Source of the DNA: a bacterium BRH_c32
Lineage (GTDB): Bacteria; Bacteroidota; Ignavibacteria; Ignavibacteriales; Melioribacteraceae
Direction: 5' to 3'
Length of the DNA: 64,000 nt
Assembly (NCBI GenBank): GCA_001516025.1
Contig: LOEU01000035.1
Span: forward strand, 107,018-171,017
The translations under genes and the position numbers were made by a program. The notes below the pieces were generated by a model. It made no database searches. It was not told the origin of the DNA and worked only from the letters and a program-made list of their open reading frames with translations. Of this stretch, positions 36,152 through 45,615 are shown piece by piece. Numbering within the stretch: the first letter of the stretch is position 1; every line of letters starts with the position of its first letter.

Positions 36152-37462
36152 TTATTTATATCCTCTATGTTTTGAGGAGGAATGTTTTTTAGATACTATG
36201 CTCGATATGAAATCTGTATTCTGCGGAATATTTTTAGCATAATTAAGAAATTGTACCATACTATCTAACTGGTCATCGAATTGGCAATTTGGAAATTCTT
36301 CGCATTCATAGATAAAGTCATTTATCCAATCGGCATCTTTTTTCAATATTATCTTATGCGCTTCTAATAGGGGAGTAACCGCATTGCATCGTGCAATTTT
36401 ATCTTTATCCACTTTTATTTTTTTTACGGGTATCCGTGTATTCGATTCGAGTTCTTGAATAAGCGAAATGCCGCTTCCCTTATCTTCCACGATCACTTCG
36501 GTGGGTTTAAATTTTTCGTAAAGCTCGATGAATTTCTTCTTTAGTTCCGGAAATTCCACTCTCTGCCGCCAAACATCCATGAGCAGATAATTGTTGTCAG
36601 TGATTGCCCAAGTAGTACAAACCGAATAATCATTTTCTTCCGCTTTTTTGAATGCCGTATCCCAGCTTTGGATAATCTTCACCGAAGCAGGGAAACTATC
36701 GGGTATTTCGCTAAATGACCAATAGGAATTTTTAATTATTCCTTCACCTTTATGATCTATAAATTTTCCATAAATTTCTTGTTTGCGAAGAATAGTGGAA
36801 AGGTCTGCTTCTAGCTGTTTTACTTCATCCTTATCTAAAAGCGGATTTTCGTAGCTCGAATAGTTAAATGCCCTCCATTGCTTCCCATCTTTTTCTCCTT
36901 TCTGAAATAGATCGTAGAAGAGATGCTTTTCGGCTCTCTTATTAAATTTTCCTTTGGGTGTCCCGCCGATTATCACATCTGCTTTATAATCCATTACCAT
37001 GGGACGGATAGATTCATTCCATAAATTGGAATCGTTTAATATGATACCCGCTTCATTGAGAATAATAAGCTCATATCCGAAACCTTCGAGATTTTGTGGC
37101 CGGTCGGCACTTCTAAAATCACAAAATGAATTAAAGATTTGTAATTCACTTCGGCTTTGAAGGTATTTCCAGTCATCTTTTTTAAGTAATTTCAGTACCG
37201 GCATAAAATAGCGGAAGAAATAACGCTGAATATTTGAGTAAGTGGTATCGACCCATAGGAGATGTTCTGTCCCTTCAATCATCTTTTTAACTGCGTAGAT
37301 TGCTAATCCTCTTGTCAGACCGAAGCGTCTCCCCTTAGCAATTATTTTGAAACGGGATTTGTTTTTTATGAGAAGATCATACTGCACCTTATGAAGAAGT
37401 TTTTCGGCTTCCTTGGCTAATTCCAATCTCTCCGGTTCAATATTTTGTTTCTTATTTTTCAT
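36152..37462 (-). CDS. Phage terminase large subunit (TerL)
   Basis: A 436-residue packaging motor. The ATPase has a Walker A-like loop GRRFGLTRG at 44-52 and a Walker B-like ELIILNEAG at 131-139, in which the usual DE is NE (N136, E137). The coupling motif is IIGGTPKGKFN. The RNase H-fold headful/cos nuclease has D268 (QSWDTA), D327 (VEDKGSG) and D396/D397/D400 (FDDQLDSM). Both domains are complete. It is the first gene of a minus-strand pair with the portal; no small terminase subunit or integrase is found upstream, where ahcY (a housekeeping gene) lies 202 bases away. Confidence 0.93.
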   Translation of the reverse strand: MKNKKQNIEPERLELAKEAEKLLHKVQYDLLIKNKSRFKIIAKGRRFGLTRGLAIYAVKKMIEGTEHLLWVDTTYSNIQRYFFRYFMPVLKLLKKDDWKYLQSRSELQIFNSFCDFRSADRPQNLEGFGYELIILNEAGIILNDSNLWNESIRPMVMDYKADVIIGGTPKGKFNKRAEKHLFYDLFQKGEKDGKQWRAFNYSSYENPLLDKDEVKQLEADLSTILRKQEIYGKFIDHKGEGIIKNSYWSFSEIPDSFPASVKIIQSWDTAFKKAEENDYSVCTTWAITDNNYLLMDVWRQRVEFPELKKKFIELYEKFKPTEVIVEDKGSGISLIQELESNTRIPVKKIKVDKDKIARCNAVTPLLEAHKIILKKDADWINDFIYECEEFPNCQFDDQLDSMVQFLNYAKNIPQNTDFISSIVSKKHSSSKHRGYK

Positions 37463-37594
37463 TACCGTATTTATTAATTATGCGGATGCAAATAAATAAG
37501 TAATTGGAAGTAGTTCAATAGATGACGAAAGAATTTTGCGAAGTGAGAAAAAGATAAGCAAAAGTTTTTTCTAAAAATAAAGTAGTTGATCACT

Positions 37595-37626
37595 TAAAAA
37601 TAAAAGCTGCCTCTAAGAGGCAGCTT
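37595..37626 (-). terminator. Intrinsic terminator of ahcY
   Basis: Stem AAGCTGCCTC with its complement (37604-37626), tight loop, followed on the minus strand by TTTTATTTTT. It lies 39 bases past the ahcY stop and insulates the operon from the terminase gene. Confidence 0.9.
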
Positions 37627-37664
37627 CTATTATATAATCCATTTCAAAAAATTACAACTGATTA

Positions 37665-38942
37665 TCATGTGCCTGCGGAATAATCGGTAAGATATTTTTC
37701 TTGTGCTTTAGTCAATTTATCTATCTTATATCCCATCGTGCGTAATTTGATTCCTGCAATCTCCTGATCCTGTTCTTCGGTAATATCAATTACTTCCGGA
37801 TCAAGTTGAATGCCTTGTTTATCATATTCTGCAAGACGTAATTGTGACATGAACTGATTAGCGAATGACATATCCATTACTTCTGATGGATGTCCTTCTG
37901 CTGCAGCAAGATTTACTAATCTGCCCTGTGCAAGAAGATATACTTTTCTTCCATCCTTTAGTGTATATTCTTCGTTATTTGTTCTAACGGTTCTTTTGCC
38001 TTTAGAAACTTTTTCGAGCTGAGGAATATTTATTTCACAATCATAATGTCCGGTATTACATATAATGGCGCCTTCTTTTAATGATTTGAAATGTTTTTCG
38101 ATTAATACATCTTTGACTCCGGTGGCTGTAATAAATACATCACCTATTTTGGCAGCTTCATCCATCGTCATTACAGTATGACCATCGAGTGTAGCCTTTA
38201 ATGCAGCGGTTGCTTTTACTTCGGTTACTATTACATTAGCACCAAGCCCGGCAGCTCTCATAGCAACGCCCTTTCCGCAATGACCGTAACCGGCGACTAC
38301 GAAATTTTTGCCTGCTAGAAGGATTGATGTAGCTCTTAAGATACCATCTAGTGATGATTGACCGGTACCATAAACATTATCAAAATCCCATTTTGTTTCG
38401 GCATCATTAACTGCAATTACAGGATACAAAAGTTTACCGTCATCAGCCATAGCTCTTAATCTATGAACGCCTGTTGTGGTTTCTTCGGTGCCTCCGATAA
38501 TATTTTCGGCTAATTTTGGATATTTGTTATGAACAGTAAAAATTAGATCAGCACCATCATCAAGTGTAAGATTCGGTTTCATATCCAAAGTGCGATCGAT
38601 TGACCAATAAAAATCTTTTACCGATTGACCGTGCCAAGCATAAATTTCTGTACCGTTTTTAGCGAGTGCAGCAGCTATTTCATCCTGTGTGGAAAGTGGA
38701 TTGCATCCGCTCCAGCTTATTTGAGCACCGGCTGCGCTAAGTGTTTCAATCAATACTGCAGTTTCTTTTGTAACGTGCAAGCATCCGGCAATCTTATATC
38801 CTTTTAATGGTTTTGTCTTTGAATATTTTTCTCTCAAATACATCATAACGGGCATTCTTGATTCAGCCCATTCGATTTTTTTCCTTCCTTCATCGGCTAA
38901 TTTAAGGCTCTTTACCTTATATTTTCCAGCTTTCGAATCCAT
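37665..38942 (-). CDS. ahcY: Adenosylhomocysteinase
   Basis: Hydrolyses S-adenosylhomocysteine to adenosine and homocysteine. The NAD site is GYGHCGKGVA followed by GLGANVIVTEV. Substrate-site blocks are GCLHVTKETAVLIETL, NCxxS-type GCNPLSTQDEIAAAL, and CNTGHYDCEINI. At 425 residues it is complete, of the short bacterial/archaeal form without the plant-type insertion. It follows metK by 20 bases, so the two steps before and after methyl transfer are made together. Confidence 0.97.
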   Translation of the reverse strand: MDSKAGKYKVKSLKLADEGRKKIEWAESRMPVMMYLREKYSKTKPLKGYKIAGCLHVTKETAVLIETLSAAGAQISWSGCNPLSTQDEIAAALAKNGTEIYAWHGQSVKDFYWSIDRTLDMKPNLTLDDGADLIFTVHNKYPKLAENIIGGTEETTTGVHRLRAMADDGKLLYPVIAVNDAETKWDFDNVYGTGQSSLDGILRATSILLAGKNFVVAGYGHCGKGVAMRAAGLGANVIVTEVKATAALKATLDGHTVMTMDEAAKIGDVFITATGVKDVLIEKHFKSLKEGAIICNTGHYDCEINIPQLEKVSKGKRTVRTNNEEYTLKDGRKVYLLAQGRLVNLAAAEGHPSEVMDMSFANQFMSQLRLAEYDKQGIQLDPEVIDITEEQDQEIAGIKLRTMGYKIDKLTKAQEKYLTDYSAGT

Positions 38943-38962
38943 GTTACTCCTTTATTTATATT

Positions 38963-40108
38963 TTATTTTACATATTTCTTAAATACATTTACTAAATCCA
39001 ATTGTTCCCAAGTGAAATCTTTATCGTTGCGTCCGAAGTGTCCATAGGCAGCAGTCTTGGTATATATTGGTCTTCTCAATTTTAATCTCTCAATAATTCC
39101 TTTAGGTGTTAAATCAATTTCTTTATGAATTATTTCAGCAATTTCAGAATCTGGAATTTTTCCTGAACCTTTTGTATCCACTAATATTGATACTGGTTGA
39201 GCAACGCCAATAGCATAAGCTAATTGAACTAAGCATTCCTTAGCTAATCCGGAAGCTACGATATTCTTAGCAACGTGGCGAGCTGCATAAGTAGCACTGC
39301 GGTCCACTTTGGTCGGGTCTTTGCCGGAGAATGCTCCGCCGCCATGAGGTGCCCATCCGCCATAGGTATCTACTATAATTTTTCTTCCGGTCAAACCGGT
39401 ATCGCCATAAGGTCCGCCGATTTCAAAATTGCCTGTCGGGTTTACGTGATATATTGTATTCTTATCAAGATATTTTGCGGGAATTATTTTCTTTATTACG
39501 TTTTCGATTACATCTTTTTTTATTTTCGATTGCTTTACGCCGCCATCATGTTGAGTGGAGATAACAACCGTATCCACTCTTAATGGTTTATTATTATCAT
39601 CATACTCAATTGTAACTTGCGACTTTGCATCGGGACGAAGATAAGGCATTAGCTTTGGATTTTTATTTCTTATGTCCGCTAATTTTTTTACTAATTTATG
39701 TGCATATACAATCGGCATCGGCATATATTCAGGAGTTTGATTGCATGCATATCCAAACATTATTCCTTGATCTCCCGCACCGCCGGTATCTACGCCCATT
39801 GCTATATCGGGCGATTGCGATTTAATTGAATTAAGAACACCGCATGAATCTGCATCAAATCTATATTCGGCTTTTGTATAACCGATTCTTCTTATTGTTT
39901 CTCTAACAACATTTTCTACATCGATATACGCTTTAGTAGTAATTTCACCGCCTACGACTACGAGTCCCGTTGTAACGAAAGTCTCGCACGCCACTCTTGC
40001 ATTCGGGTCTTCACTAAATATTGCATCCAAAACTCCATCGGAAATGGCATCACATACTTTATCCGGATGCCCTTCAGATACGGATTCTGACGTAAATAAA
40101 TATGACAT
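38963..40108 (-). CDS. metK: S-adenosylmethionine synthetase
   Basis: Makes SAM from methionine and ATP. Conserved blocks: [21 protein letters not shown] split over the first 30 residues, [12 protein letters not shown], the P-loop-like [17 protein letters not shown], and the C-terminal [10 protein letters not shown]. Length 381 matches E. coli MetK (384). It is the middle gene of a nucleotidyltransferase-metK-ahcY unit. No SAM riboswitch is seen upstream; the gap to the preceding gene is only 19 bases. Confidence 0.98.
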   Translation of the reverse strand: MSYLFTSESVSEGHPDKVCDAISDGVLDAIFSEDPNARVACETFVTTGLVVVGGEITTKAYIDVENVVRETIRRIGYTKAEYRFDADSCGVLNSIKSQSPDIAMGVDTGGAGDQGIMFGYACNQTPEYMPMPIVYAHKLVKKLADIRNKNPKLMPYLRPDAKSQVTIEYDDNNKPLRVDTVVISTQHDGGVKQSKIKKDVIENVIKKIIPAKYLDKNTIYHVNPTGNFEIGGPYGDTGLTGRKIIVDTYGGWAPHGGGAFSGKDPTKVDRSATYAARHVAKNIVASGLAKECLVQLAYAIGVAQPVSILVDTKGSGKIPDSEIAEIIHKEIDLTPKGIIERLKLRRPIYTKTAAYGHFGRNDKDFTWEQLDLVNVFKKYVK

Positions 40109-40127
40109 TATTTTAACCTCTGTTTTT

Positions 40128-41105
40128 TTAGAAAAATTCTATTTCCGACGAGTCGCCGGCATTTAATCTTTTTAAACTCCCCAATACTACCGCATCTGTT
40201 CCGATTATTGAATTATCAAGTAATGATTTTTCTACATGCGCTCCCGGACTTATAATCGAATTTTTTATAACCGAATCGGTTACTACGCAATTAGAAGCAA
40301 TGGTAGTATATGGTCCTAAAACGCAATTGCTTACTTTAGCTTTTTCCGAAATAAAAACAGGATGAATTATCACAACATTTTCGGGAGTTCTATTTGTACC
40401 ATTTCTTGTAAGGAGGAATTTATTAGTAGAGAGTAATGTTTCCGGTTTACCGCAATCGTACCATCCTTCAACAGGGAAGGTTTTTAATTTTTCCCCTTTA
40501 TCTATCATTAATTGCAAAGCATCCGTTAATTGAAATTCGCCACGTGTCTGAATCTCTTTATCAATGAGCTCCTTCAAACACTCGGTAAGCAAAGCAGCAT
40601 TTTTAATATAATAAAGACCAACAATTGCCAATTTAGAAACGAGTTCCTTTGGCTTTTCGACCATCTTTACAATATAATCATTTTCAAGAACAGTAACACC
40701 GAAGCGACTTGGGTCTTCCACTTCCTTAATGCCTATCGCACTTTCAGTTAATGAAAATATTTTATGCAAGTCAACATCAAAAATGGTATCGCCAAGAACT
40801 ATAAAAACTTCTTCATCATTAAATGTGGGAGTAGCCATATAAACCGCATGTCCTAAGCCGAGTAGTTCGGTTTGTTCAACGTATTCAGCTTCCAATTGGG
40901 GATAGTGACTGCTAATGTATTCGGAAATTTTATCGCCCATATAGCCGATAATGAAAGTAGCTTTGGTAATTTTTTCTTCAAGTAATTTTTCGATGATGTG
41001 AGCGATAATTGGTTTGCCGCCTACATTCAATAGAACTTTTGGTAAAGAATAAGTATGCGGTTTTAATCGTGTCCCGAAACCCGCAACAGGAATAATAGCC
41101 CTCAT
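40128..41105 (-). CDS. NDP-sugar pyrophosphorylase (RmlA/GlmU-like nucleotidyltransferase)
   Basis: A 325-residue sugar-1-phosphate nucleotidyltransferase. The nucleotide motif is [15 protein letters not shown] with K23, and metal-binding D is in [10 protein letters not shown]. After about residue 240 the left-handed beta-helix repeats begin ([20 protein letters not shown] and following hexapeptides). Sugar and nucleotide cannot be determined; glucose-1-phosphate uridylyl- or thymidylyltransferase are both possible. It is the first gene of the metK-ahcY unit. Confidence 0.92.
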   Translation of the reverse strand: MRAIIPVAGFGTRLKPHTYSLPKVLLNVGGKPIIAHIIEKLLEEKITKATFIIGYMGDKISEYISSHYPQLEAEYVEQTELLGLGHAVYMATPTFNDEEVFIVLGDTIFDVDLHKIFSLTESAIGIKEVEDPSRFGVTVLENDYIVKMVEKPKELVSKLAIVGLYYIKNAALLTECLKELIDKEIQTRGEFQLTDALQLMIDKGEKLKTFPVEGWYDCGKPETLLSTNKFLLTRNGTNRTPENVVIIHPVFISEKAKVSNCVLGPYTTIASNCVVTDSVIKNSIISPGAHVEKSLLDNSIIGTDAVVLGSLKRLNAGDSSEIEFF

Positions 41106-41187
41106 ATTTTCCTTTCTTTTATTAAATTTATTAATACAACATTTTAAATTAAGTAAAAGGTTTTTTAGTTCAAAAAAATATAAGCTT

Positions 41188-42135
41188 ATGATGAAGAATA
41201 ATCGTGTGACAGAATTACTCGGAATTAAGTATCCAATCGTTCAGGCGGGAATGGTTTGGACATCTGGATGGCGTCTCGCATCCGCTGTATCTAATAATGG
41301 GGGACTTGGATTAATAGGTTCAGGCTCAATGAAAGCGGACTTACTGAGAGAACATATTCAAAAATGCAGAGCGGTAACAGATAAACCATTTGGAGTGAAT
41401 CTTACTTTGCTTCGCGGAGATATTGAAGAATTGATAAACGTTACGATTGAAGAGGGAATAAAGATAGCATTTAGTTCGGCGGGGCATCCGGGTAAGTATA
41501 TTGATAAATTAAAAAATGCCGGAATGAAGGTAGTGCATGTAGTGCCATCGCTTAAGTTCGCACTCAAAGCAGAAAGTGTCGGATGCGATGCAGTGGTAGG
41601 CGAAGGTGTGGAAGCAGGCGGACATAATGGAGCGGATCAAATCGCTCTTATGGCATTAATACCAAAATTAGTTGATGAACTTAAAATACCGGTATTGGCT
41701 GCGGGTGGAATTGCAGATGGAAGAGGAATAGCTGCTGCATTAGCTCTCGGTGCCGAAGGTGTGCAAATAGGTACTCGTTTCGCTGCCACAGTTGAATCCT
41801 CCTCTCACGAAAAATATAAAAGAAGAATCGTAGAAGCAGGGGATAACGATACTACATTGATTTTAAGTAAGATTGGATTAGTCCGAACATTAAAAAATAA
41901 TTTTACTAAAGTCGTTTCCGATGCCGAAAACAAAGGGGCTGATGAAGCAGCATTAAAAGAATTACTTGGAGCCAAAAGAGAACGAAGAGGAATTTTTGAA
42001 GGGGATGAACAAGAGGGATTAATGGAAGCGGGACAAGGCGCCGCAATAATTAAAGAAATCCTCCCCGTAGAAATACTTATGAAGAAACTGATTGAGGAAT
42101 ACAGTGATGCTATTAATTCTTTGAAAAATTTCTAA
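41188..42135 (+). CDS. Nitronate monooxygenase-family flavoprotein (FabK/YrpB-like)
   Basis: A 315-residue FMN-binding TIM barrel. Family blocks: IVQAGMVWTSGWRLASAVSN, GLGLIGSGSM, KPFGVNLTLL, GVEAGGHNGADQ with the conserved His, and the phosphate-binding VLAAGGIADGRG and GVQIGTRFAATVES. The same family includes nitronate monooxygenase and the enoyl-ACP reductase FabK; the sequence alone does not decide which, and no fatty acid synthesis genes are adjacent. Confidence 0.9.
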   Translation: MMKNNRVTELLGIKYPIVQAGMVWTSGWRLASAVSNNGGLGLIGSGSMKADLLREHIQKCRAVTDKPFGVNLTLLRGDIEELINVTIEEGIKIAFSSAGHPGKYIDKLKNAGMKVVHVVPSLKFALKAESVGCDAVVGEGVEAGGHNGADQIALMALIPKLVDELKIPVLAAGGIADGRGIAAALALGAEGVQIGTRFAATVESSSHEKYKRRIVEAGDNDTTLILSKIGLVRTLKNNFTKVVSDAENKGADEAALKELLGAKRERRGIFEGDEQEGLMEAGQGAAIIKEILPVEILMKKLIEEYSDAINSLKNF

Positions 42136-42226
42136 TGGAAATTAATTGTAATAAGTCGTGCATCTAAATAAGTAAGAATAATAAATTGACGCATTTTTAA
42201 AACCCATAACCAGCATCGTTAGCTAT

Positions 42227-44140
42227 TTAGTAAGCTGCCGGTTTTTTGGTTGTACGATTTAAATTGATAGCTAAGAATTTTTCTAACATCTTATACCATT
42301 CGATTATGTTCTGTTCATTTCGGAAGATATGTCCTTCGTTATCCTTTAGGACGTATTCCACATTCACTCCCTTCTTTAGGAGCATTTTTACGTAATCATT
42401 CATTTCGTCGGTACTAACTTTTTCGCTCTTTGTTCCGTGTCCTATCATTATCGGTATCTTTACCTTCTCAGGGAAATAGTATGGAGAAATGTTTTTAAGC
42501 ATTGTTGAATCTTTCACCGGATCTCCAACCATTGAATAAACCATCTGCTTAACACCGGTATGAGAATAGTATGGTATTGAAGTTAGTAGCGAACTAATAT
42601 TGCTTAAGCCGGACATAGCCACGGCGCATTTATAAAGATCGCCCTTGAATGTAGCTCCATATAAAGCGGAATAACCTCCGAATGAATAACCTGAAATTGC
42701 AATCTTTGTGGAATCGGCGATCCCCTGTTTAATTAACCAGCGAGTACCATCTTCGATATCATTCTGAATTTTGCCGCCCCATTGCTTAAATCCTGCCATC
42801 ATAAATTGTTTACCGTAATCGGTGGAGCCCCTATAATTAACCTGTAAAACTGCATAACCGCGATTAGCATAAAATTGTACTTCGCTATCGAAGCGATAAT
42901 AATCACGTGCCCATGGACCGCCATGAACATAGATTACGGTTGGTAAATTTTTCGCCTCTTTACTTATCGGAAGAGTAAGGTAACCATGAATTTTTAATCC
43001 ATCGCGAGAGATAAAACTAATCGGTTTCATGGGCGACATATATTCGGGATTCACATCAGAACTAAATTTATAAATCTCGGTTGTCTTTTCGTTATTGATA
43101 TCGTATAGATATAATCCGCCTGGATTCGTAGGGCTATATATTTTTAGAATATATTTTGTACCTGCATTGTTATAGCTAAGAACAAGTATTTCCATTCCGG
43201 CGAAACGTTTTTTTAGATTCAAGTATAATTTTTCTGCGTTGCTATCAAAAAAATGATATTCTAATTTTGCTTTTTTATAGTAAGCAGAAAATAGTTCGTA
43301 AGTGGATTCATTTCTCAAGAGATCATAAACGTCCATCTCCGGATCTTGAAACAGAATTTCAGTTTCTTTCTTTAGTTCAGGGTCATATTTAATTATTGCA
43401 CATTTATCTCTTCCGATATTGGATGCGGCATAGATGAATCTATTTTCTTTATCAAAAAAAATCGGCTCAAAAGTATCACGAAAATCTACCTCAATCATTG
43501 GTGCAAATTGGGCATCAGTAGTTGGACGGTAATACCAAGTGCGTTTGACTGATTCAGCTTCGGTGGCAGCAAGCCTTAGCACTCCATTATTATCCGTTTT
43601 CCATTGAGTAAATTTCCCGAGATTTGAAAACGCAATTTCAGTCTTGCCCGAATTTATATCCAAATAAAAAAGATCGGGAATAGTCGCCTGACGTTTATTC
43701 ATCGTAATCAAAACTCTGTTCTCGTCTTTACTCAATAAATCAATTACCGCAATCTTTACATTGTCGAATGGAGTAACATCCTTTGCTATTTTTGACTTAA
43801 TATCTAAACTAAAAATTTTCGTGGATTGAGTGCTGTCATTATTTTGGAGATAAACCACTTGATGATTATTCGCCCAAAAATAATATTGAATATTTGTGGA
43901 ATTAGAATCGGTAACTATATAAGAGGAATCTTTGCCGGAGGGACTTACATAAAGATTATTTTTACCCTTAATTGTTTTAATAAATGAATAAAACGTACCT
44001 TCGGGAGAAACCATAAACCATGATTTATCCGATTTTTTAAATAATTTTTCGACGGGGATTATAACAACATCTTTTTCGCGGGAAGAGCATCCCGCGATCA
44101 TAAAACTTACGAAAACAAGAGAAATCAGCACTTTTTTCAT
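42227..44140 (-). CDS. S9-family (prolyl oligopeptidase-like) peptidase lipoprotein
   Basis: A 637-residue lipoprotein with lipobox IAGC (C18), a WD40/TolB-like beta-propeller at about 40-370 and an alpha/beta-hydrolase domain from about 375. The nucleophile is S486 in SGYSFGGYSA and the histidine is H604 in NEGHIF. The catalytic aspartate expected in a GxxDxRV motif is not there: the aligned position is S572 in GTKSEKVS, with E573 next to it. The oxyanion region HGGPWARDYYRF is intact. It is a paralog of the S9 enzyme at 60495-63200, which has the full triad. Confidence 0.92.
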   Translation of the reverse strand: MKKVLISLVFVSFMIAGCSSREKDVVIIPVEKLFKKSDKSWFMVSPEGTFYSFIKTIKGKNNLYVSPSGKDSSYIVTDSNSTNIQYYFWANNHQVVYLQNNDSTQSTKIFSLDIKSKIAKDVTPFDNVKIAVIDLLSKDENRVLITMNKRQATIPDLFYLDINSGKTEIAFSNLGKFTQWKTDNNGVLRLAATEAESVKRTWYYRPTTDAQFAPMIEVDFRDTFEPIFFDKENRFIYAASNIGRDKCAIIKYDPELKKETEILFQDPEMDVYDLLRNESTYELFSAYYKKAKLEYHFFDSNAEKLYLNLKKRFAGMEILVLSYNNAGTKYILKIYSPTNPGGLYLYDINNEKTTEIYKFSSDVNPEYMSPMKPISFISRDGLKIHGYLTLPISKEAKNLPTVIYVHGGPWARDYYRFDSEVQFYANRGYAVLQVNYRGSTDYGKQFMMAGFKQWGGKIQNDIEDGTRWLIKQGIADSTKIAISGYSFGGYSALYGATFKGDLYKCAVAMSGLSNISSLLTSIPYYSHTGVKQMVYSMVGDPVKDSTMLKNISPYYFPEKVKIPIMIGHGTKSEKVSTDEMNDYVKMLLKKGVNVEYVLKDNEGHIFRNEQNIIEWYKMLEKFLAINLNRTTKKPAAY

Positions 44141-44209
44141 TTATTTGGCACTTATATAGTCTATCATTGGTAAGTATTAGACGTGCCGCACACACGAAAG
44201 TTCTAATTT

Positions 44210-45589
44210 TTACTTCACATATTTAGAAATAAACTCTTCGACTTCGGGCAGTCCGCCTTGATAGATTAAGTAACCGTTACTTGGTTCTCGTTCGGTAATC
44301 TCACCTGCAATTGGTGTGAGCATAATTTCCTGCACTTTTTTCTGATCTTTGGTTTGACCCAAAGCCCAGCATAATTTCATATAAGCAACTTCGGGAAGCA
44401 TATTCGCTGCGGGTACTACACCAAGCTCCATCATATCTCTTCCAGTATCATAAACATACATTTGAACAAATCCCCAAAGAGTTTGAACGGTCATATAAAT
44501 AGAAATCCCTTTATCATGTGCTTTTTTGAGTGCGGGATATAATGGTTTATTTACATGCCCCAAACCCGTTCCTGCAATAATAATTCCCTTATAATCATTA
44601 TCGATAAGAGACTCAATAACATCAGGCTTCATATTAGGGTAATAGTAAACTATGCTAACTTTTTCTTCAAATGCAGTGTTGATAGTAACGTTTCTGTCGC
44701 GTCTGCGGCGGGCATAATCTTGTCTTAAAGGTGTGATCTCTTCTCGGCTCACTTTCGCTATCGGTATGTCTCCAATAGTCCTGAATGTAGATCGATAAGA
44801 AGAGTGCATCTTTCTTACTCGTGTTCCTCGGTGAAGAAGACCATAATAATCCGAAGTTGGTCCAAACATACAGACCATAACTTCTGCAATATCGCTTTCG
44901 GCAGCAGTCTTAACGCTATGCATTAAATTCAGTGCTGCATCCGAAGATGGTCGATCAGAAGACCTTTGAGAGCCCACCATTACTATCGGCACAGGTGAAT
45001 TTTGAACCATAAAAGAGAGTATTGCCGCGGTATGATGCATCGTATCGGTACCATGACCAATTACAATTCCTTCTACACCTTTTTCAATTTCGCGTCCGAT
45101 TGCCTCGGCAGTGCCTTTCCATTGTTCGGGACCCATATTTTCAGAGAACACACCATAAAGTTTTTCGGTTTCTAGATTGCAATAATCTGCGAGTTCAGGC
45201 ACGGAGCCATAAAGCTCACCCGGAGAGAATGCCGGTATTACGGCACCGGTACGGTAATCCAATCTGCTAGCAATTGTACCGCCCGTACCAAGAAGCTTTA
45301 CTCTTGGTTTTTTAGGATCAACCGGAAATTCTTTTTCAGGAATTTTATAATGAGCTTCTTTCCTTCCGAATATATTAATATCTTTAATTGATTTAGCGGC
45401 GATGCCAATATTATAACCAACATTTAATTTTATTACGATATGAAGCGGATCGGCAGTCTCCGAGCGGGGTAATATTATCCCTTTGAAATTTCCTTTATCG
45501 GTAATTAATTCCACATCGCTCCAAACTAATGCCTTAAATTTCTTCAATGTTTCTAATGCTTTACCGCGGTAACCTTTGTAGTCGCTCAT
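44210..45589 (-). CDS. gatD: Archaeal-type Glu-tRNA(Gln) amidotransferase subunit D
   Basis: 459 residues with an N-terminal beta-barrel domain (about 15-75, ALVWSDVELITDKGNFKG) joined to an asparaginase-like domain. Asparaginase active-site motifs are GTGGTIAS at 101-108 and HGTDTMHHTA with T181-D182, plus a lysine in LMHSVKTAA. The N-terminal domain and length distinguish it from plain L-asparaginase and match GatD, which releases ammonia from glutamine for the GatE kinase/transamidase in archaea. gatE is not in the window. Lies 26 bases after mfd on the same strand. Confidence 0.92.
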   Translation of the reverse strand: MSDYKGYRGKALETLKKFKALVWSDVELITDKGNFKGIILPRSETADPLHIVIKLNVGYNIGIAAKSIKDINIFGRKEAHYKIPEKEFPVDPKKPRVKLLGTGGTIASRLDYRTGAVIPAFSPGELYGSVPELADYCNLETEKLYGVFSENMGPEQWKGTAEAIGREIEKGVEGIVIGHGTDTMHHTAAILSFMVQNSPVPIVMVGSQRSSDRPSSDAALNLMHSVKTAAESDIAEVMVCMFGPTSDYYGLLHRGTRVRKMHSSYRSTFRTIGDIPIAKVSREEITPLRQDYARRRRDRNVTINTAFEEKVSIVYYYPNMKPDVIESLIDNDYKGIIIAGTGLGHVNKPLYPALKKAHDKGISIYMTVQTLWGFVQMYVYDTGRDMMELGVVPAANMLPEVAYMKLCWALGQTKDQKKVQEIMLTPIAGEITEREPSNGYLIYQGGLPEVEEFISKYVK

Positions 45590-45615
45590 TATTAGTCCCG
45601 ATATTTGTGATTATG

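Noticed and set aside
40109..41187. SAM riboswitch upstream of metK or its operon
   Set aside because: Only 19 bases separate metK from the gene before it, and the 82 bases before the operon start show no long paired structure of the needed size.
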